Notes: generated by a model from the sequence alone, not told the origin. A stretch of DNA of 64,000 bases from Chthoniobacteraceae bacterium (GCA_947476255.1 CANJPY010000007.1:1-64000); one strand, 5' to 3'; counted from the first letter of the stretch, positions 31,486 to 41,470 are shown. Numbers and translations: made by a program.

Positions 31486-32187
31486 TTAGAATTTCAAGAA
31501 TGGCGTGGAATCCACACGGACCCCAGGCGACATGGTGGAGGCGAGAGTGATGTTTTCCACAAAGCGTCCCTTCGCAGAGGAAGGCCTCGACTTCACGATC
31601 GCATCGATCACTGCCGTACCGTTCTCAAGGAGCGCCGTTTCGGAAAAGGAAAGTTTACCCACGGGAACCGAGATGTTTCCGTTTTTATCAAGCTTGAACT
31701 CCACTCGCCCTGCCTTGACTTCACGCACGGCCTTCGCCGTGTCGTCGGTCACGGTGCCGGTCTTCGGGTTCGGCATCAAGCCACGTGGCCCGAGTACTTT
31801 CCCCAGTTTCCGAACTTCCGCCATACAAGCCGGAGTGGCGATTGCGACGTCAAAGTCCTGAAACCCGCCAACGCACTTGTCGACGAGGTCTTTGTACCCC
31901 ACAAATTCCGCCCCCGCCTCACGGGCTGCTTCCGCAGAAGCGCCTTCGGCGAAAACCAGAACGCGAACCGATTTGCCTGAACCATGAGGAAGCGGACAGG
32001 TGCCGCGAACCATCTGGTCCGACTGACGGGGATCAACGCCCAAGCGGAAGGAGAGAGTGACAGTTTGGTCGAACTTTGTTGCGGGAAGGCTTTTGAGCGT
32101 GCTCAATGCTTCCGCAAAAGGATGCGGCCGTGGAGCGCCCACCTTTTCGGCGGCGGCGCGATAACGTTTTGATCTTTTGATTGCCAT
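31486..32187 (-). CDS. rplA: 50S ribosomal protein L1
   Basis: [15 protein letters not shown]...[12 protein letters not shown]; start at 32187. Confidence 0.96.
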   Translation of the reverse strand: MAIKRSKRYRAAAEKVGAPRPHPFAEALSTLKSLPATKFDQTVTLSFRLGVDPRQSDQMVRGTCPLPHGSGKSVRVLVFAEGASAEAAREAGAEFVGYKDLVDKCVGGFQDFDVAIATPACMAEVRKLGKVLGPRGLMPNPKTGTVTDDTAKAVREVKAGRVEFKLDKNGNISVPVGKLSFSETALLENGTAVIDAIVKSRPSSAKGRFVENITLASTMSPGVRVDSTPFLKF

Positions 32188-32277
32188 AGGTTTATGCAGT
32201 GCTATCGAAAGCCGCTTTATTGCGACATTCTCCTGCGGGCCCGACGAGCGGGCTGGAAAGAATGAGGGAAGACAAAA

Positions 32278-32304
32278 CTTTGGCAACCTTTTTTCGTGCC
32301 AAAG
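32278..32304 (-). terminator. Terminator-like hairpin upstream of rplA (minus strand; stem CTTTGGCA/TGCCAAAG followed by TTTTGTC)
   Basis: Perfect 8-bp inverted repeat with a following T-run on the minus strand, between the GH16 stop and rplA start. Confidence 0.55.
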
Positions 32305-32437
32305 TGAGAAAAATTTTGGATTCCGCCGCCGCCGGACATCCTCCCCTGCTCCCATTGACCTGCCCACCCGTTCCAAAGAAGCCTAATCCCGTTCCTTTTA
32401 CACCACCCTCAAGCGGTCCGGCGCTTTGGGCCCCGCC

Positions 32438-33340
32438 CTATTTCTCGCTCGCCGCCAGAGAGGGCTGTCGCCACACCCTCACATAGTCCACCTCAAAATA
32501 ATTTGGAAACAGCGTCTGCGCATCAGGTTCCCCCGATGGCCCAATGCGGCTGCTCACCCCGTTGCTAAGGATCACATACATGGGAACCGAAGGCACGTGA
32601 AGGCCCCTGGATTCCTTCTTCACCACCCCGTTCTGAATCCAAAGTGCTCGCCCGGGCGTCCATAGGAGCCCATAGGTGTTCCAGGAGCCTTCAAAATCCA
32701 CATCGGTGTTTCCATCGCTGTCCCAATTGATTTCCGGAAAATTTCCGTGGCAGAGCCCCAAATGCATCATCTTTTTGCCGGCGTAATACTCCGCGATATC
32801 AAACTCCGGCGGCCAGTGGTGCTGCTGGGGCATCAGCCAAAAACACGGCCAGGCGCCGCGACCGCCGGGAAATTTCGCCCTGATTTCAATGTAGCCGTAT
32901 TGAAACGAAAAGCTGTCGTGGGATGAAATCATCCCGGCGCTGTAATCATACACTCCGGGTGGGTTGTCCCCCTCGACGTTGCGGTTGTCCGCACGCAACC
33001 GCAGATGCCCGTTCTCAAGGAGCACGTCCTCGTCGCTCAGATAGTTAAGATAGCTGTCATTATGATATCGGTCACCCCACCTTCCAAAGACACGCAGGCT
33101 GGTACTCCAAAGGTCTCGGTTGAGAGTTTTGCCTTCAAACCGGTCCTCCAAAGCCAACTCAAACCCGATGGGCGGCAGAACCTGCACACCTTCTTGAAGG
33201 CGATCCACGCCCGGCGAAGCCTTCTGGGTTGCATTCGTCTGGCCCGCAGGCACTCCGGAAAGGCCGTCGCCCGCCTCCAGACGGCCCACATTCACGCCCC
33301 CCGTGATTACGAGCGCCGACATTACCAGTGCTTTGTACAT
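32438..33340 (-). CDS. Secreted glycoside hydrolase family 16 protein
   Basis: Signal peptide; GH16 catalytic signature EFDIAE in WPPEFDIAEYYAGKK; GYIEIRAKFPGGRGAWPCFWLMP. Confidence 0.88.
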   Translation of the reverse strand: MYKALVMSALVITGGVNVGRLEAGDGLSGVPAGQTNATQKASPGVDRLQEGVQVLPPIGFELALEDRFEGKTLNRDLWSTSLRVFGRWGDRYHNDSYLNYLSDEDVLLENGHLRLRADNRNVEGDNPPGVYDYSAGMISSHDSFSFQYGYIEIRAKFPGGRGAWPCFWLMPQQHHWPPEFDIAEYYAGKKMMHLGLCHGNFPEINWDSDGNTDVDFEGSWNTYGLLWTPGRALWIQNGVVKKESRGLHVPSVPMYVILSNGVSSRIGPSGEPDAQTLFPNYFEVDYVRVWRQPSLAASEK

Positions 33341-33455
33341 GGTTTCGTTCTAACAGAACCCATCCCGCACCGCACACCCATTTTGATGTTTGCCGAGGCA
33401 CGCACCGTGTCCTATAATGTCCGACCCGGGTTATCCCGCGGTCCGCTCTTTACTC

Positions 33456-33950
33456 ATGTCCAGCCAACTGCCGCCTCGTCCCGAATCCTGCGCCACCCCT
33501 TGGAGGGTTGCGATCGTAGCCAGTCTGTATAATCCCATCTGGGTAGACGGCTTGGTTTCACATTTCGAATCTGAACTGCGCACCATATGCCCCCGCGCTA
33601 AGATCCAAGTGCACCGGGTGCCCGGTTCCTTTGAGTTGCCGCTCGCGGTGGAACTGATTGCCGCGGGCAAGAGAGTCGACGCCATCGCGGCTTTCGGCGT
33701 CCTCTTGAATGGCGAAACCGCTCATGCCACACTGGTCGCGCAGGCGATCACAAACGCTCTTCTCGGAAGCTCTCTCAAACATCACCTTCCCGTACTCCAT
33801 GAAGTACTTTTGGTGCAGGGAGAAGCGCAAGCTGCAGCCCGCTGCCTGGGGGCCGATCTCAACCGCGGCACCGAAGCCGCCCGGGCCGCCGTGCGGATGC
33901 TGCGCGCACTCGAAAGCATCAGGCTTCCACACCCGTCCCAAACCGCATGA
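33456..33950 (+). CDS. ribH: 6,7-dimethyl-8-ribityllumazine synthase
   Basis: VPGSFELPLAVELIAAGKRVDAIAAFGVLLNGETAHATLVAQAITNALL; stop overlaps nusB start (ATGA). Confidence 0.88.
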   Translation: MSSQLPPRPESCATPWRVAIVASLYNPIWVDGLVSHFESELRTICPRAKIQVHRVPGSFELPLAVELIAAGKRVDAIAAFGVLLNGETAHATLVAQAITNALLGSSLKHHLPVLHEVLLVQGEAQAAARCLGADLNRGTEAARAAVRMLRALESIRLPHPSQTA

Positions 33951-34510
33951 GTGACTCCCGCAGCAACCAAAAAGGCGATCGCCCGCAAGCCGGCCTGCGC
34001 CGGGAAGGCCGGGAGGCTGCAATCCAGTTTCTTTTCCAGCTGGATTTCAACCAGGATGAAAAAACAGCTCCAGATGCTGACTTTTGGAAATTGCGCAACG
34101 GGACGGAAGACCCGGACGAGCTCAATCCCATCCCCTCCCGGAATCCCATCGCACCGAAGGCGCGAGCCTTCGCCGAGGCGTTGGTCTTGGGCGTTTGCAC
34201 GCACCGCGTCCAAATCGACGAACTCATCACGCGTTTCGCCAAAAACTACCAGCTATGCCGCCTCGCAGCCGTGGACCGCAACATCCTGCGCTTGGGCGTG
34301 TACGAGTTTCTCTACAACGCGGAAGTCCCGCCTGTTGTAGCGATCAACGAGGCCATTGAACTCGCAAAACAATTCGGGTCCGAGGATTCCGGTCGCTTCG
34401 TCAACGGTCTTCTCGACCGCATTCGAGCCGAGGTTCCCCGCCCCTCCAGAAAGCCCTCCACAGGGGCATCCATAGCCTCCGAGGCGCCCACCGGCATTTC
34501 CGCCGCCTAA
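33947..34510 (+). CDS. nusB: Transcription antitermination factor NusB
   Basis: REGREAAIQFLFQLDFN...VDRNILRLGVYEFLYNAEVPPVVAINEAIELAKQFGSEDSGRFVNGLLDRI. Confidence 0.92.
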   Translation: MSDSRSNQKGDRPQAGLRREGREAAIQFLFQLDFNQDEKTAPDADFWKLRNGTEDPDELNPIPSRNPIAPKARAFAEALVLGVCTHRVQIDELITRFAKNYQLCRLAAVDRNILRLGVYEFLYNAEVPPVVAINEAIELAKQFGSEDSGRFVNGLLDRIRAEVPRPSRKPSTGASIASEAPTGISAA

Positions 34511-34542
34511 CGCCCTCTTCCCAACCCTCGTCCCCGCAAGTC

Positions 34543-35391
34543 ATGGCATTCGGCTTTTTAAAATCTCTGGTCCAGCGCTTTACGGGACGTCCCGTAGACT
34601 GGGAAGAACTCGAAGAAATGCTCATCCGCTCCGACTTGGGGGTTCCAATGTCGATGCGCATTCTCAAGAATCTGCAGGCGCTTCCGGAAAAGATGACCGC
34701 CGAGAAAGTGGTGGAAGTGGCGCGTGAAGAAATCCTCAAGGTCCTGCCACGCGACACCCATATGGTGCGGCCCCTACCCGACCGCCCCAAGGTCATCCTG
34801 ATTGTGGGCGTCAATGGAACGGGAAAAACAACCTCGACGGCAAAGCTGGCACATCTTCTTAAACGCAAAGGGCACAGTGTGATCCTCGCAGCTGCCGACA
34901 CTTTCCGGGCCGCCGCCATCGAACAGCTCGAAGTGTGGGCGGAGCGCATCGGATGCGAACTGATCAAAGGCCCCTACAACGCGGACCCGGCCGGGATATG
35001 CCACGATGCGTACAAGGCCGCTGTGGCGAGAGACGCTGAGTTTTTGATTTGTGACACAGCGGGCCGACTGCACAACAAGTTCAACCTCATGCAGGAGCTT
35101 TCGAAAGTGCGCCGAGCCATCGGAAAAACCGATGCCACAGCGCCCCATGAAACGCTGCTTGTCGTGGACGCAACAACGGGCGGAAACGCCCTCGTCCAAG
35201 CGCGCGAATTCAAAGAAGCCACCGGGCTCACGGGCCTCATCGTGACAAAGCTCGATGGCTCTGGCAAAGGCGGCTGCGTTGTTGCGATCCAAAACGAACT
35301 CGGGATTCCCACGCGCTTCACAGGCACCGGAGAAGGCATCGACGAGCTGGATTTCTTTGAGTCCCGCCGTTTTGTAGAACAGATGCTCTAG
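34543..35391 (+). CDS. ftsY: Signal recognition particle receptor FtsY
   Basis: VILIVGVNGTGKTTSTAKLAHLLKRKGHSVILAAADTFRAAAIEQLEVWA, DTAGRLHNKFNLMQEL, KLDGSGKGG. Confidence 0.96.
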   Translation: MAFGFLKSLVQRFTGRPVDWEELEEMLIRSDLGVPMSMRILKNLQALPEKMTAEKVVEVAREEILKVLPRDTHMVRPLPDRPKVILIVGVNGTGKTTSTAKLAHLLKRKGHSVILAAADTFRAAAIEQLEVWAERIGCELIKGPYNADPAGICHDAYKAAVARDAEFLICDTAGRLHNKFNLMQELSKVRRAIGKTDATAPHETLLVVDATTGGNALVQAREFKEATGLTGLIVTKLDGSGKGGCVVAIQNELGIPTRFTGTGEGIDELDFFESRRFVEQML

Positions 35392-35449
35392 AAACAGACG
35401 CCCTCGAAAACGAGGCATTCTTTCCGGTTCTTCAAATCACCCCGTCCTT

Positions 35450-36499
35450 GTGAACGCAGAAGCCGCAAAAGTCCTGCGCCGCCAACTGGCTGCTTGGTTT
35501 CACAAAAACGGCAGAACGCTGCCGTGGCGTGACAGCCCCTCGCCCTATGCCGTCCTCGTCTCGGAATTCATGCTGCAACAAACGCAGGTGCTTTCCGTGA
35601 TTCCCTATTTTCAGCGCTGGATGGAAAAGTTTCCCACGCTGGCCGCCCTCGCTGCAGCTCCTGAGGAGCAGGTGCTGCATCTCTGGCAGGGCCTCGGCTA
35701 TTACTCGCGAGCGCGCAACCTGCACCGCGCGGCACAAAAGGTTGTCACGGACTTCGGGGGCCAGATCCCGTCGGACCCCAAGCAATTATCGACACTCCCC
35801 GGCGTGGGCCCCTATTCTGCGGGGGCCATCAGTGCGTTCGGCTTCGACATGCCAGCCGCCGCCGTGGACGCAAACATCGCACGCGTTCTAGCACGCATTT
35901 CAAACCAACACACCCCGATCGATAGCACCGAGGGAGCACGGTTGGTTTGGGCACTCGCAGAGGCGCTGCTACCAGAGGGTTCCGGCGGACGCCTGCACAC
36001 CTCGGCCCTCATGGAGTTGGGCGCACTTGTGTGCCTTCCCAAAAATCCCAAATGCCTCGTCTGTCCGATCCGCGCCTCCTGCACCGCCGTCGATCCGGAT
36101 TCCCTCCCGCGCAAATCTCCCCGGCGGGCCACTGTGGCGCTGGATGAACACGCGTGCTGGATTGTCGCCAACGCATCGGTACTTTTGGAACAACAGAAGG
36201 GCCGGCGCTCGGGCGGTTTGTGGAAACTGCCCGTGATTGCGCCCCCCCGGGAGGCGAAGCCTCTTTTTCAAACGACCTATCCCTTCACTCACCATAAAAT
36301 TACGCTGCAAGTACACGCGGCACCGGCGCCTGTATTCACCTCTGAACATCAGCGCTGGTTTGCACTTGGGCGTGTTTTAGACGAGGCTGCCCTGCCCGCC
36401 GGCCATCGCCGTGCGGTGGTTGCCCTGCTTGCTTTAGAAAATGTTGGAAACGGGGTGAGCCACGCGCGCGAGGAAGGCCGAGGGAATCGGGAATTTTAA
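35450..36499 (+). CDS. mutY: A/G-specific adenine glycosylase
   Basis: LPWRDSPSPYAVLVSEFMLQQTQV, LPGVGPYSAGAISAF, Fe-S motif CLPKNPKCLVCPIRASC; GTG start. Confidence 0.92.
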   Translation: MNAEAAKVLRRQLAAWFHKNGRTLPWRDSPSPYAVLVSEFMLQQTQVLSVIPYFQRWMEKFPTLAALAAAPEEQVLHLWQGLGYYSRARNLHRAAQKVVTDFGGQIPSDPKQLSTLPGVGPYSAGAISAFGFDMPAAAVDANIARVLARISNQHTPIDSTEGARLVWALAEALLPEGSGGRLHTSALMELGALVCLPKNPKCLVCPIRASCTAVDPDSLPRKSPRRATVALDEHACWIVANASVLLEQQKGRRSGGLWKLPVIAPPREAKPLFQTTYPFTHHKITLQVHAAPAPVFTSEHQRWFALGRVLDEAALPAGHRRAVVALLALENVGNGVSHAREEGRGNREF

Positions 36500-36586
36500 C
36501 TTCCGCGGGGTGGGTATCACCACCAAACGGCCAGGCTGCCCAAGGGCAGCTTGTTAAAAAGTTCCATCAAACTCCCGCCGTGAGTC

Positions 36587-38953
36587 ATGCACCTTTCAGC
36601 CCCAATCCAATCCCTGACGATCCCAGACCTCTGGCAACAGCAGGCCGTGTTGGCGCTGCGGGAAGGCTTTGACGTCGTTGTCCACGCCCCCACGGGCGCG
36701 GGAAAAACGTTCATTTTTGAACTGCTCTACGGCACACTCAAGGGGCAGGCTGTCTTCACCGTGCCCACCCGGGCCCTTGCGAATGACAAACTTGCAGAGT
36801 GGCGCAAACGCGGCTGGGATGTCGGCATCGCCACCGGCGATCTCGCTGAAGGGTTAGACCGACGCGTTGTCGTCGCCACACTCGAAACCCAGCGCACACG
36901 CTTGCTTGAAGGCCACGGCCCCAGACTCCTCGTCATCGACGAGTACCAGATGATTTCCGACCCCGTGCGTGGCGTGCACTACGAACTCGCCATCGCCCTA
37001 GCGCCCGAGAACACGCAACTCCTCCTTCTGAGCGGTTCAGTCTCCAACCCGCAGGACGTTGTCGGCTGGCTCAACAGAATCGGGCGCAAGGCACGTCTCG
37101 TATCACACAGCGAACGGCCCGTGCCACTTGAAGAAATCGACCTCCCCAACCTGAGCGACCGCTCCCCCAGTGCCATCCGCTCCTGGTGGCCCCGAATGAT
37201 CCGAAACGCTCTCTCCGAGGATTTGGGCCCCATTCTCCTGTTTGCCCCGCGCAGAAAAGCCGCCGAACAACTGGCCGCTGAAATCGCGGCGACTCTCCCT
37301 CCGTGCCAGCCCCTGTCGCTGTCCGAATCCCAGACGCAGCTCGCAGGCCGCAATCTCGCGCGCCTCCTCAAAAACCGCGTCGCCTTTCACCACAGCGGCC
37401 TGTCTTTTGCGCAGCGCGCACAGCTTGTCGAACCCCTTGCCAAAGCGGGACAACTGCGCGTTGTTGTGGCAACCATGGGACTTGCCGCCGGCATCAATTT
37501 TTCAATGCGCTCCGTCGCCGTTTCCGGCACGTCCTATCTCATTGGGGCCTTTGAGCGCAAAGTCACAGCTGCGGAGCTGCTCCAAATGTTCGGCAGAGCG
37601 GGACGCCGCGGCTTGGACGAGACGGGTTACGCACTGGTCACCCAACACCCCCCGCGTCTGGGGGACGCGCACCCCCTTCCCCTTAGACGCAGCAACCAGC
37701 TTGATTGGACCACCCTGCTCGCGGTCATGCATCACGCCGCCTTGCGCGGGCATCCCGCCCTGCCCGCCGCGATACGCCTCAACGAACGCCTCTTCTCACT
37801 GGCGAGCGTCGCCGTGGGATGCGAGCACGCCCTCACCACAGGGCCCACTCCCTGCGGCTTGCACGTGGATGCCGAACGGGCCCGCTTTCTGCGCCGAGGC
37901 ACGCAGGAAATGTGGAGTTCGCGCGGCGACTGGGAGGAGCACCCCAATGTCTGCGAGGTGCCTCTTGCAGAGGCATGGCTTCATATTCCAGGAGAAAACG
38001 GGGCGCCCGGCCGCTGGGTGCCTGCCGAAAGCCAGGCCGCCTTCATGCAAAAATTTGGCAAAGGCCCGCTCTGCCGTCTGCCCGGCGAAACCAAACGCTA
38101 CGGACGCGAGTTGCATCTCGGCGTTCGCCAGGGCGACGGCACCCTTCAACTGGCCCCAAAATTACGGGAAGCGCTTGCGACCAAATTTGTGTCCGCCGAA
38201 GATTTGAGTACAGCCGTTCTGGCCAAACTTCCCGAGTTGACGGGAGGCCAGCCATGCCAGCTTTTACCACGTGGTGACCAGTTGTTTGTTCAAATCAGTT
38301 TTGGAGCGGCTCTGCAAAAGACATTCCGCGACAGCGCCGGCCGTGCGCTCTTGGAACCGCCGCAACGCAGGACTGTGCCCGCGGCTTGCGAAGGATGTTC
38401 CGAACGAAACTGGTGTGAAAACGTCCCCATCACAGACTCCGCAGCGATGGCATGGCGAATCCTCGGACTGATCGCACCAGACGGCATCCCCACCCGACGC
38501 GGTGTTCTCTTTTCATTTTTTCAACACGGTGAGGGCCTTGCCATTGCGGCAGCCTTGGAGGATCCGAGTTACTCCGTTGACGACCTTGTATTTGATGTCG
38601 CTGATCTTCGGGGAGGCCCCCGTTTTTGCGACGAAGACGGGCAGATGCCCGGCCGTTTGGCCATGGTCTCCCAGCGCACCTTCCGCAGTGCAGACCACGA
38701 AGGCTACCTGCGCTTTGGCATTCCTTCGGAGTACGGCGCTGGCGCAAGTGAAGCGGTCCGCGGCATCGTGCAACACGGACTGCCACGCCAACAACTGCTT
38801 AACGAAACCCTGCGCATGGGTGATATCGAACGCGCCCTTCTTGAGTGGCGCAGCCTCCTGCGCCACATCGCCCATGCGCCCGCTTACGACTGGGACCGAT
38901 GGAAAGCTCTCCAAGACACCGCGCAAAAAACACTCGCCGCGCTGCCTGTGTAA
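36587..38953 (+). CDS. Ski2-like superfamily 2 DEAD/DEAH-type helicase
   Basis: Walker A HAPTGAGKTF, motif II VIDEYQMI, motif III LLSGSV, motif VI QMFGRAGRRG; C-terminal Cys cluster CEGCSERNWC. Confidence 0.85.
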   Translation: MHLSAPIQSLTIPDLWQQQAVLALREGFDVVVHAPTGAGKTFIFELLYGTLKGQAVFTVPTRALANDKLAEWRKRGWDVGIATGDLAEGLDRRVVVATLETQRTRLLEGHGPRLLVIDEYQMISDPVRGVHYELAIALAPENTQLLLLSGSVSNPQDVVGWLNRIGRKARLVSHSERPVPLEEIDLPNLSDRSPSAIRSWWPRMIRNALSEDLGPILLFAPRRKAAEQLAAEIAATLPPCQPLSLSESQTQLAGRNLARLLKNRVAFHHSGLSFAQRAQLVEPLAKAGQLRVVVATMGLAAGINFSMRSVAVSGTSYLIGAFERKVTAAELLQMFGRAGRRGLDETGYALVTQHPPRLGDAHPLPLRRSNQLDWTTLLAVMHHAALRGHPALPAAIRLNERLFSLASVAVGCEHALTTGPTPCGLHVDAERARFLRRGTQEMWSSRGDWEEHPNVCEVPLAEAWLHIPGENGAPGRWVPAESQAAFMQKFGKGPLCRLPGETKRYGRELHLGVRQGDGTLQLAPKLREALATKFVSAEDLSTAVLAKLPELTGGQPCQLLPRGDQLFVQISFGAALQKTFRDSAGRALLEPPQRRTVPAACEGCSERNWCENVPITDSAAMAWRILGLIAPDGIPTRRGVLFSFFQHGEGLAIAAALEDPSYSVDDLVFDVADLRGGPRFCDEDGQMPGRLAMVSQRTFRSADHEGYLRFGIPSEYGAGASEAVRGIVQHGLPRQQLLNETLRMGDIERALLEWRSLLRHIAHAPAYDWDRWKALQDTAQKTLAALPV

Positions 38954-38998
38954 AACCAAATCTTGGTTAAAACCTCCACTCTTCGAGGACACACCGCG

Positions 38999-39325
38999 TT
39001 ACGCCTTCTTCACAAAACAGGCCTTCAAACCAATCGCGCTGCCCTCAATCTTGCAGGAAATCTCGTGGTCTCCCTCGACCAACCGAATGCCCTTGGCCTT
39101 TGTCCCGCCCTTGATCACCTGCGAGGACCCTTTCAGCTTCAGATCTTTAATCAAAGTGATCGAGTCTCCGTCATTAAGGACCGAGCCATGGGCATCCTTC
39201 ACCACCCGGGTCGAAGGCCCTTCCGACGCACGCTCCCACTCGTGCCCGCACGTGACACATTCCCAACGCTCGGCGTGGGCTAAAACTTCGGTCATCGTGC
39301 ACTCGGGACAGGCGGGATTGCTCAT
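38999..39325 (-). CDS. PhnA/YjdM-family zinc-ribbon protein
   Basis: CPEC...WECVTCGHEW ribbon, VKDAHGSVLNDGDSITLIKDLKLKGSSQVIKGGTKAKGIRLV. Confidence 0.88.
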   Translation of the reverse strand: MSNPACPECTMTEVLAHAERWECVTCGHEWERASEGPSTRVVKDAHGSVLNDGDSITLIKDLKLKGSSQVIKGGTKAKGIRLVEGDHEISCKIEGSAIGLKACFVKKA

Positions 39326-39456
39326 AGTCCGTCCATTTATCGGATATTTCGTATAAAACTCAATCGAAGCCTTTCAGATATTCCCTCCCACAAAATGCAG
39401 GTTCCATTCATATGCCATTGCCCAAAAGGCTCCTGAATGGCATTCAGAGAAGCTCC

Positions 39457-40590
39457 ATGCGAGTTCCTCTCCTTGACCTCAAACTTCAATACTCCCCGTT
39501 AAAAGCAAAAATCCTTTCGGCTATCGAACAGGTTGCGGATTCACAGCACCTTGTCTTGGGGCCTCAGGTCGACAAACTGGAGGCGGACATTGTGACCTAC
39601 ACGGGCGCCAGCCATGCCATTGGAGTTTCCTCAGGGACGGACGCGCAACTCGTGCTCCTGATGGCGCTGGGAATCGGCCCGGGAGACGTTGTTGTGACCA
39701 CCCCCTACACCTTTTTTGCCACGGCGGGTTGTGTGGAAAGATTGGGCGCACGGATTGTTTTCGCGGACATCGATCCCGCGACGTACAACCTTTCTCCAAG
39801 TGCATTGGCAGAAGTACTTTCAAAAACGGAGAGGGTGAAGGCCATCATACCCGTGCACCTTTACGGGTGTTGTGCCGATATGGAGGCGATTTGCGCGCTC
39901 GCCGTACAACACGGCATCCCAGTGCTCGAAGACGCTGCGCAAGCCCTCGGGGCCTCCCACCCCATGGGTGCGGCCGGCGCCATCGCAGAGGCCGGTTGGT
40001 ATTCGTTTTATCCCACGAAAAATCTCGGCGCGTTCGGCGACGCTGGAATGGTCACATGCAGGGACGCAGGCCTCGCCACAAAGATCCGAAGCCTCCGCAA
40101 CCACGGTATGGAGCCCCGATACTACCACCATTCAGTGGGCGGCAACTTCCGCTTGGACGCCATTCAGGCGGCCGTCCTCAACATCAAGCTGCCACATCTT
40201 GACTCCTGGGGAGCCGGGCGGCGAGAGCGCGCGGCTTTTTACCGCTCCGCTTTTGCAAAGGCCGGGCTGGACAAAGTGCTCACCCTTCCCGTGGAACCCT
40301 GGTCCGAAACAGGCGTCGGCACCCATCACATTTACAACCAGTTTGTGGTGCGCGCCCCCAGACGGGACGCGCTGCGCGCCTTCCTTTCCGAAGCGGGAAT
40401 CGGCTCGGAAATCTACTACCCCCTTCCCCTGCACCTTCAGGAGTGTTTCAAACACCTTGGGTACGGACTGGGCGCATTTCCTGAATCCGAACGTGCCGCT
40501 CAAGAGAGCCTTGCGCTTCCCATCTTTCCCGAACTCCTGGCGGAGCAACAAGCATACGTCGTCGAAAAAATCGCCGCTTTCTACGCCTGA
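39457..40590 (+). CDS. DegT/DnrJ/EryC1/StrS-family aminotransferase
   Basis: VPLLDLKLQYSPLKAKI, SSGTDAQLVLLMALGIGPGDVVVTTPYTFFAT, FYPTKNLGAFGDAGM. Confidence 0.93.
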   Translation: MRVPLLDLKLQYSPLKAKILSAIEQVADSQHLVLGPQVDKLEADIVTYTGASHAIGVSSGTDAQLVLLMALGIGPGDVVVTTPYTFFATAGCVERLGARIVFADIDPATYNLSPSALAEVLSKTERVKAIIPVHLYGCCADMEAICALAVQHGIPVLEDAAQALGASHPMGAAGAIAEAGWYSFYPTKNLGAFGDAGMVTCRDAGLATKIRSLRNHGMEPRYYHHSVGGNFRLDAIQAAVLNIKLPHLDSWGAGRRERAAFYRSAFAKAGLDKVLTLPVEPWSETGVGTHHIYNQFVVRAPRRDALRAFLSEAGIGSEIYYPLPLHLQECFKHLGYGLGAFPESERAAQESLALPIFPELLAEQQAYVVEKIAAFYA

Positions 40591-41362
40591 ATACGCCCTT
40601 CAAGAACTCTCCCTTGAGGAGGGCACGAGTTGCCTGAACGCGCGCAGGCTCGCTTTGTTCCAACTCGTTCCAGTCCACCTCGCCCCAGTCTATGAAATGA
40701 GCGTCCTCTTGCGGACCGCTCCAATCAATTTCATTCCATTGCACTTCCCCCCAATCAATCGCGATGGAATCCACCCTCCAATCCAAGTCTTCAAAGAAAA
40801 CCTCGCCCCAGTCAATTGCCACGTAGTCACTCGTGCTGGCAATCCCCGTGTTGTCCAATTCGCTCCAATCGACCTCACCCCAGTCGATGTAATAAGCGTC
40901 CCCTCCATAACGCCAGTCCAATTGATTCCACCCCACCTCTCCCCAATAAATAGACGAGGCCACGCCATCAGCCCAATCGATCTCGTCCCAACCGACGTTC
41001 CCCCAATAAATCACCGTCCAATCTCCCCCCGCGCCCCAATCCAGTTCAGACCAGTCCACCCACCACCAGTTGATCGCAACCGCATCACCCAGCTTCCAAT
41101 CCAATTCCCCCCAGTCAACCTGCCCCCAATCAATAAAGGCTACACTTCCATCATCCCAATTGAGTTCAGTCCAATCCACCTCACCCCAATCAATGTAACC
41201 TGCATCGCCTCCGGCGGCCCAATCAAGTTCGCTCCAGTCCACCCCGCCCCAGTAAATATCCGCACCTTCTCCACGGGCCCAGTACACCTCATTCCACTGG
41301 ACATCCCCCCAGTCAATCCCGTCCGCAGCCCCGCCAGCCCAGTCCAAATCACTCCACCCCAC
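40448..41362 (-). CDS. Trp-rich ~20-aa tandem-repeat protein, unknown family; true start probably near 41507 through a frameshift
   Basis: About 12 units of consensus xxAxxIDWGEVDWSELDWxxG. Variation between copies is largely at minus-strand third codon positions (Leu CTT/CTC/TTG/CTG, Val GTG/GTT, Asp GAC/GAT in equivalent positions). Confidence 0.75.
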   Translation of the reverse strand: MGWSDLDWAGGAADGIDWGDVQWNEVYWARGEGADIYWGGVDWSELDWAAGGDAGYIDWGEVDWTELNWDDGSVAFIDWGQVDWGELDWKLGDAVAINWWWVDWSELDWGAGGDWTVIYWGNVGWDEIDWADGVASSIYWGEVGWNQLDWRYGGDAYYIDWGEVDWSELDNTGIASTSDYVAIDWGEVFFEDLDWRVDSIAIDWGEVQWNEIDWSGPQEDAHFIDWGEVDWNELEQSEPARVQATRALLKGEFLKGVFRRRKRRFFRRRMLVAPPGVRERWEAQGSLERHVRIQEMRPVRTQGV

Positions 41363-41470
41363 ATCCCCCCCAATAAATATCGTCGGCTACTCCGGAATTC
41401 CAGTCCAAACCAGCCCAGTCAACATGTTTCCAGTCAACATCTTCCCCTCCTCCATTAGCCCAGTCAATGG
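40600..41470 (-). repeat. Degenerate ~60-nt tandem repeats encoding [ILV]DW[GS]E-type pentads
   Basis: Regularly recurring minus-strand GAYTGGGGNGARGTNGAYTGG-like blocks. Confidence 0.85.

Noticed and set aside
39872-41458. 528-aa plus-strand ORF across the Trp-repeat region (APIDLTPVDV... type repeats)
   Set aside because: Begins out of frame within the aminotransferase, and copy-to-copy variation falls at minus-strand wobble positions, so it is the antisense shadow of the Trp-repeat ORF.
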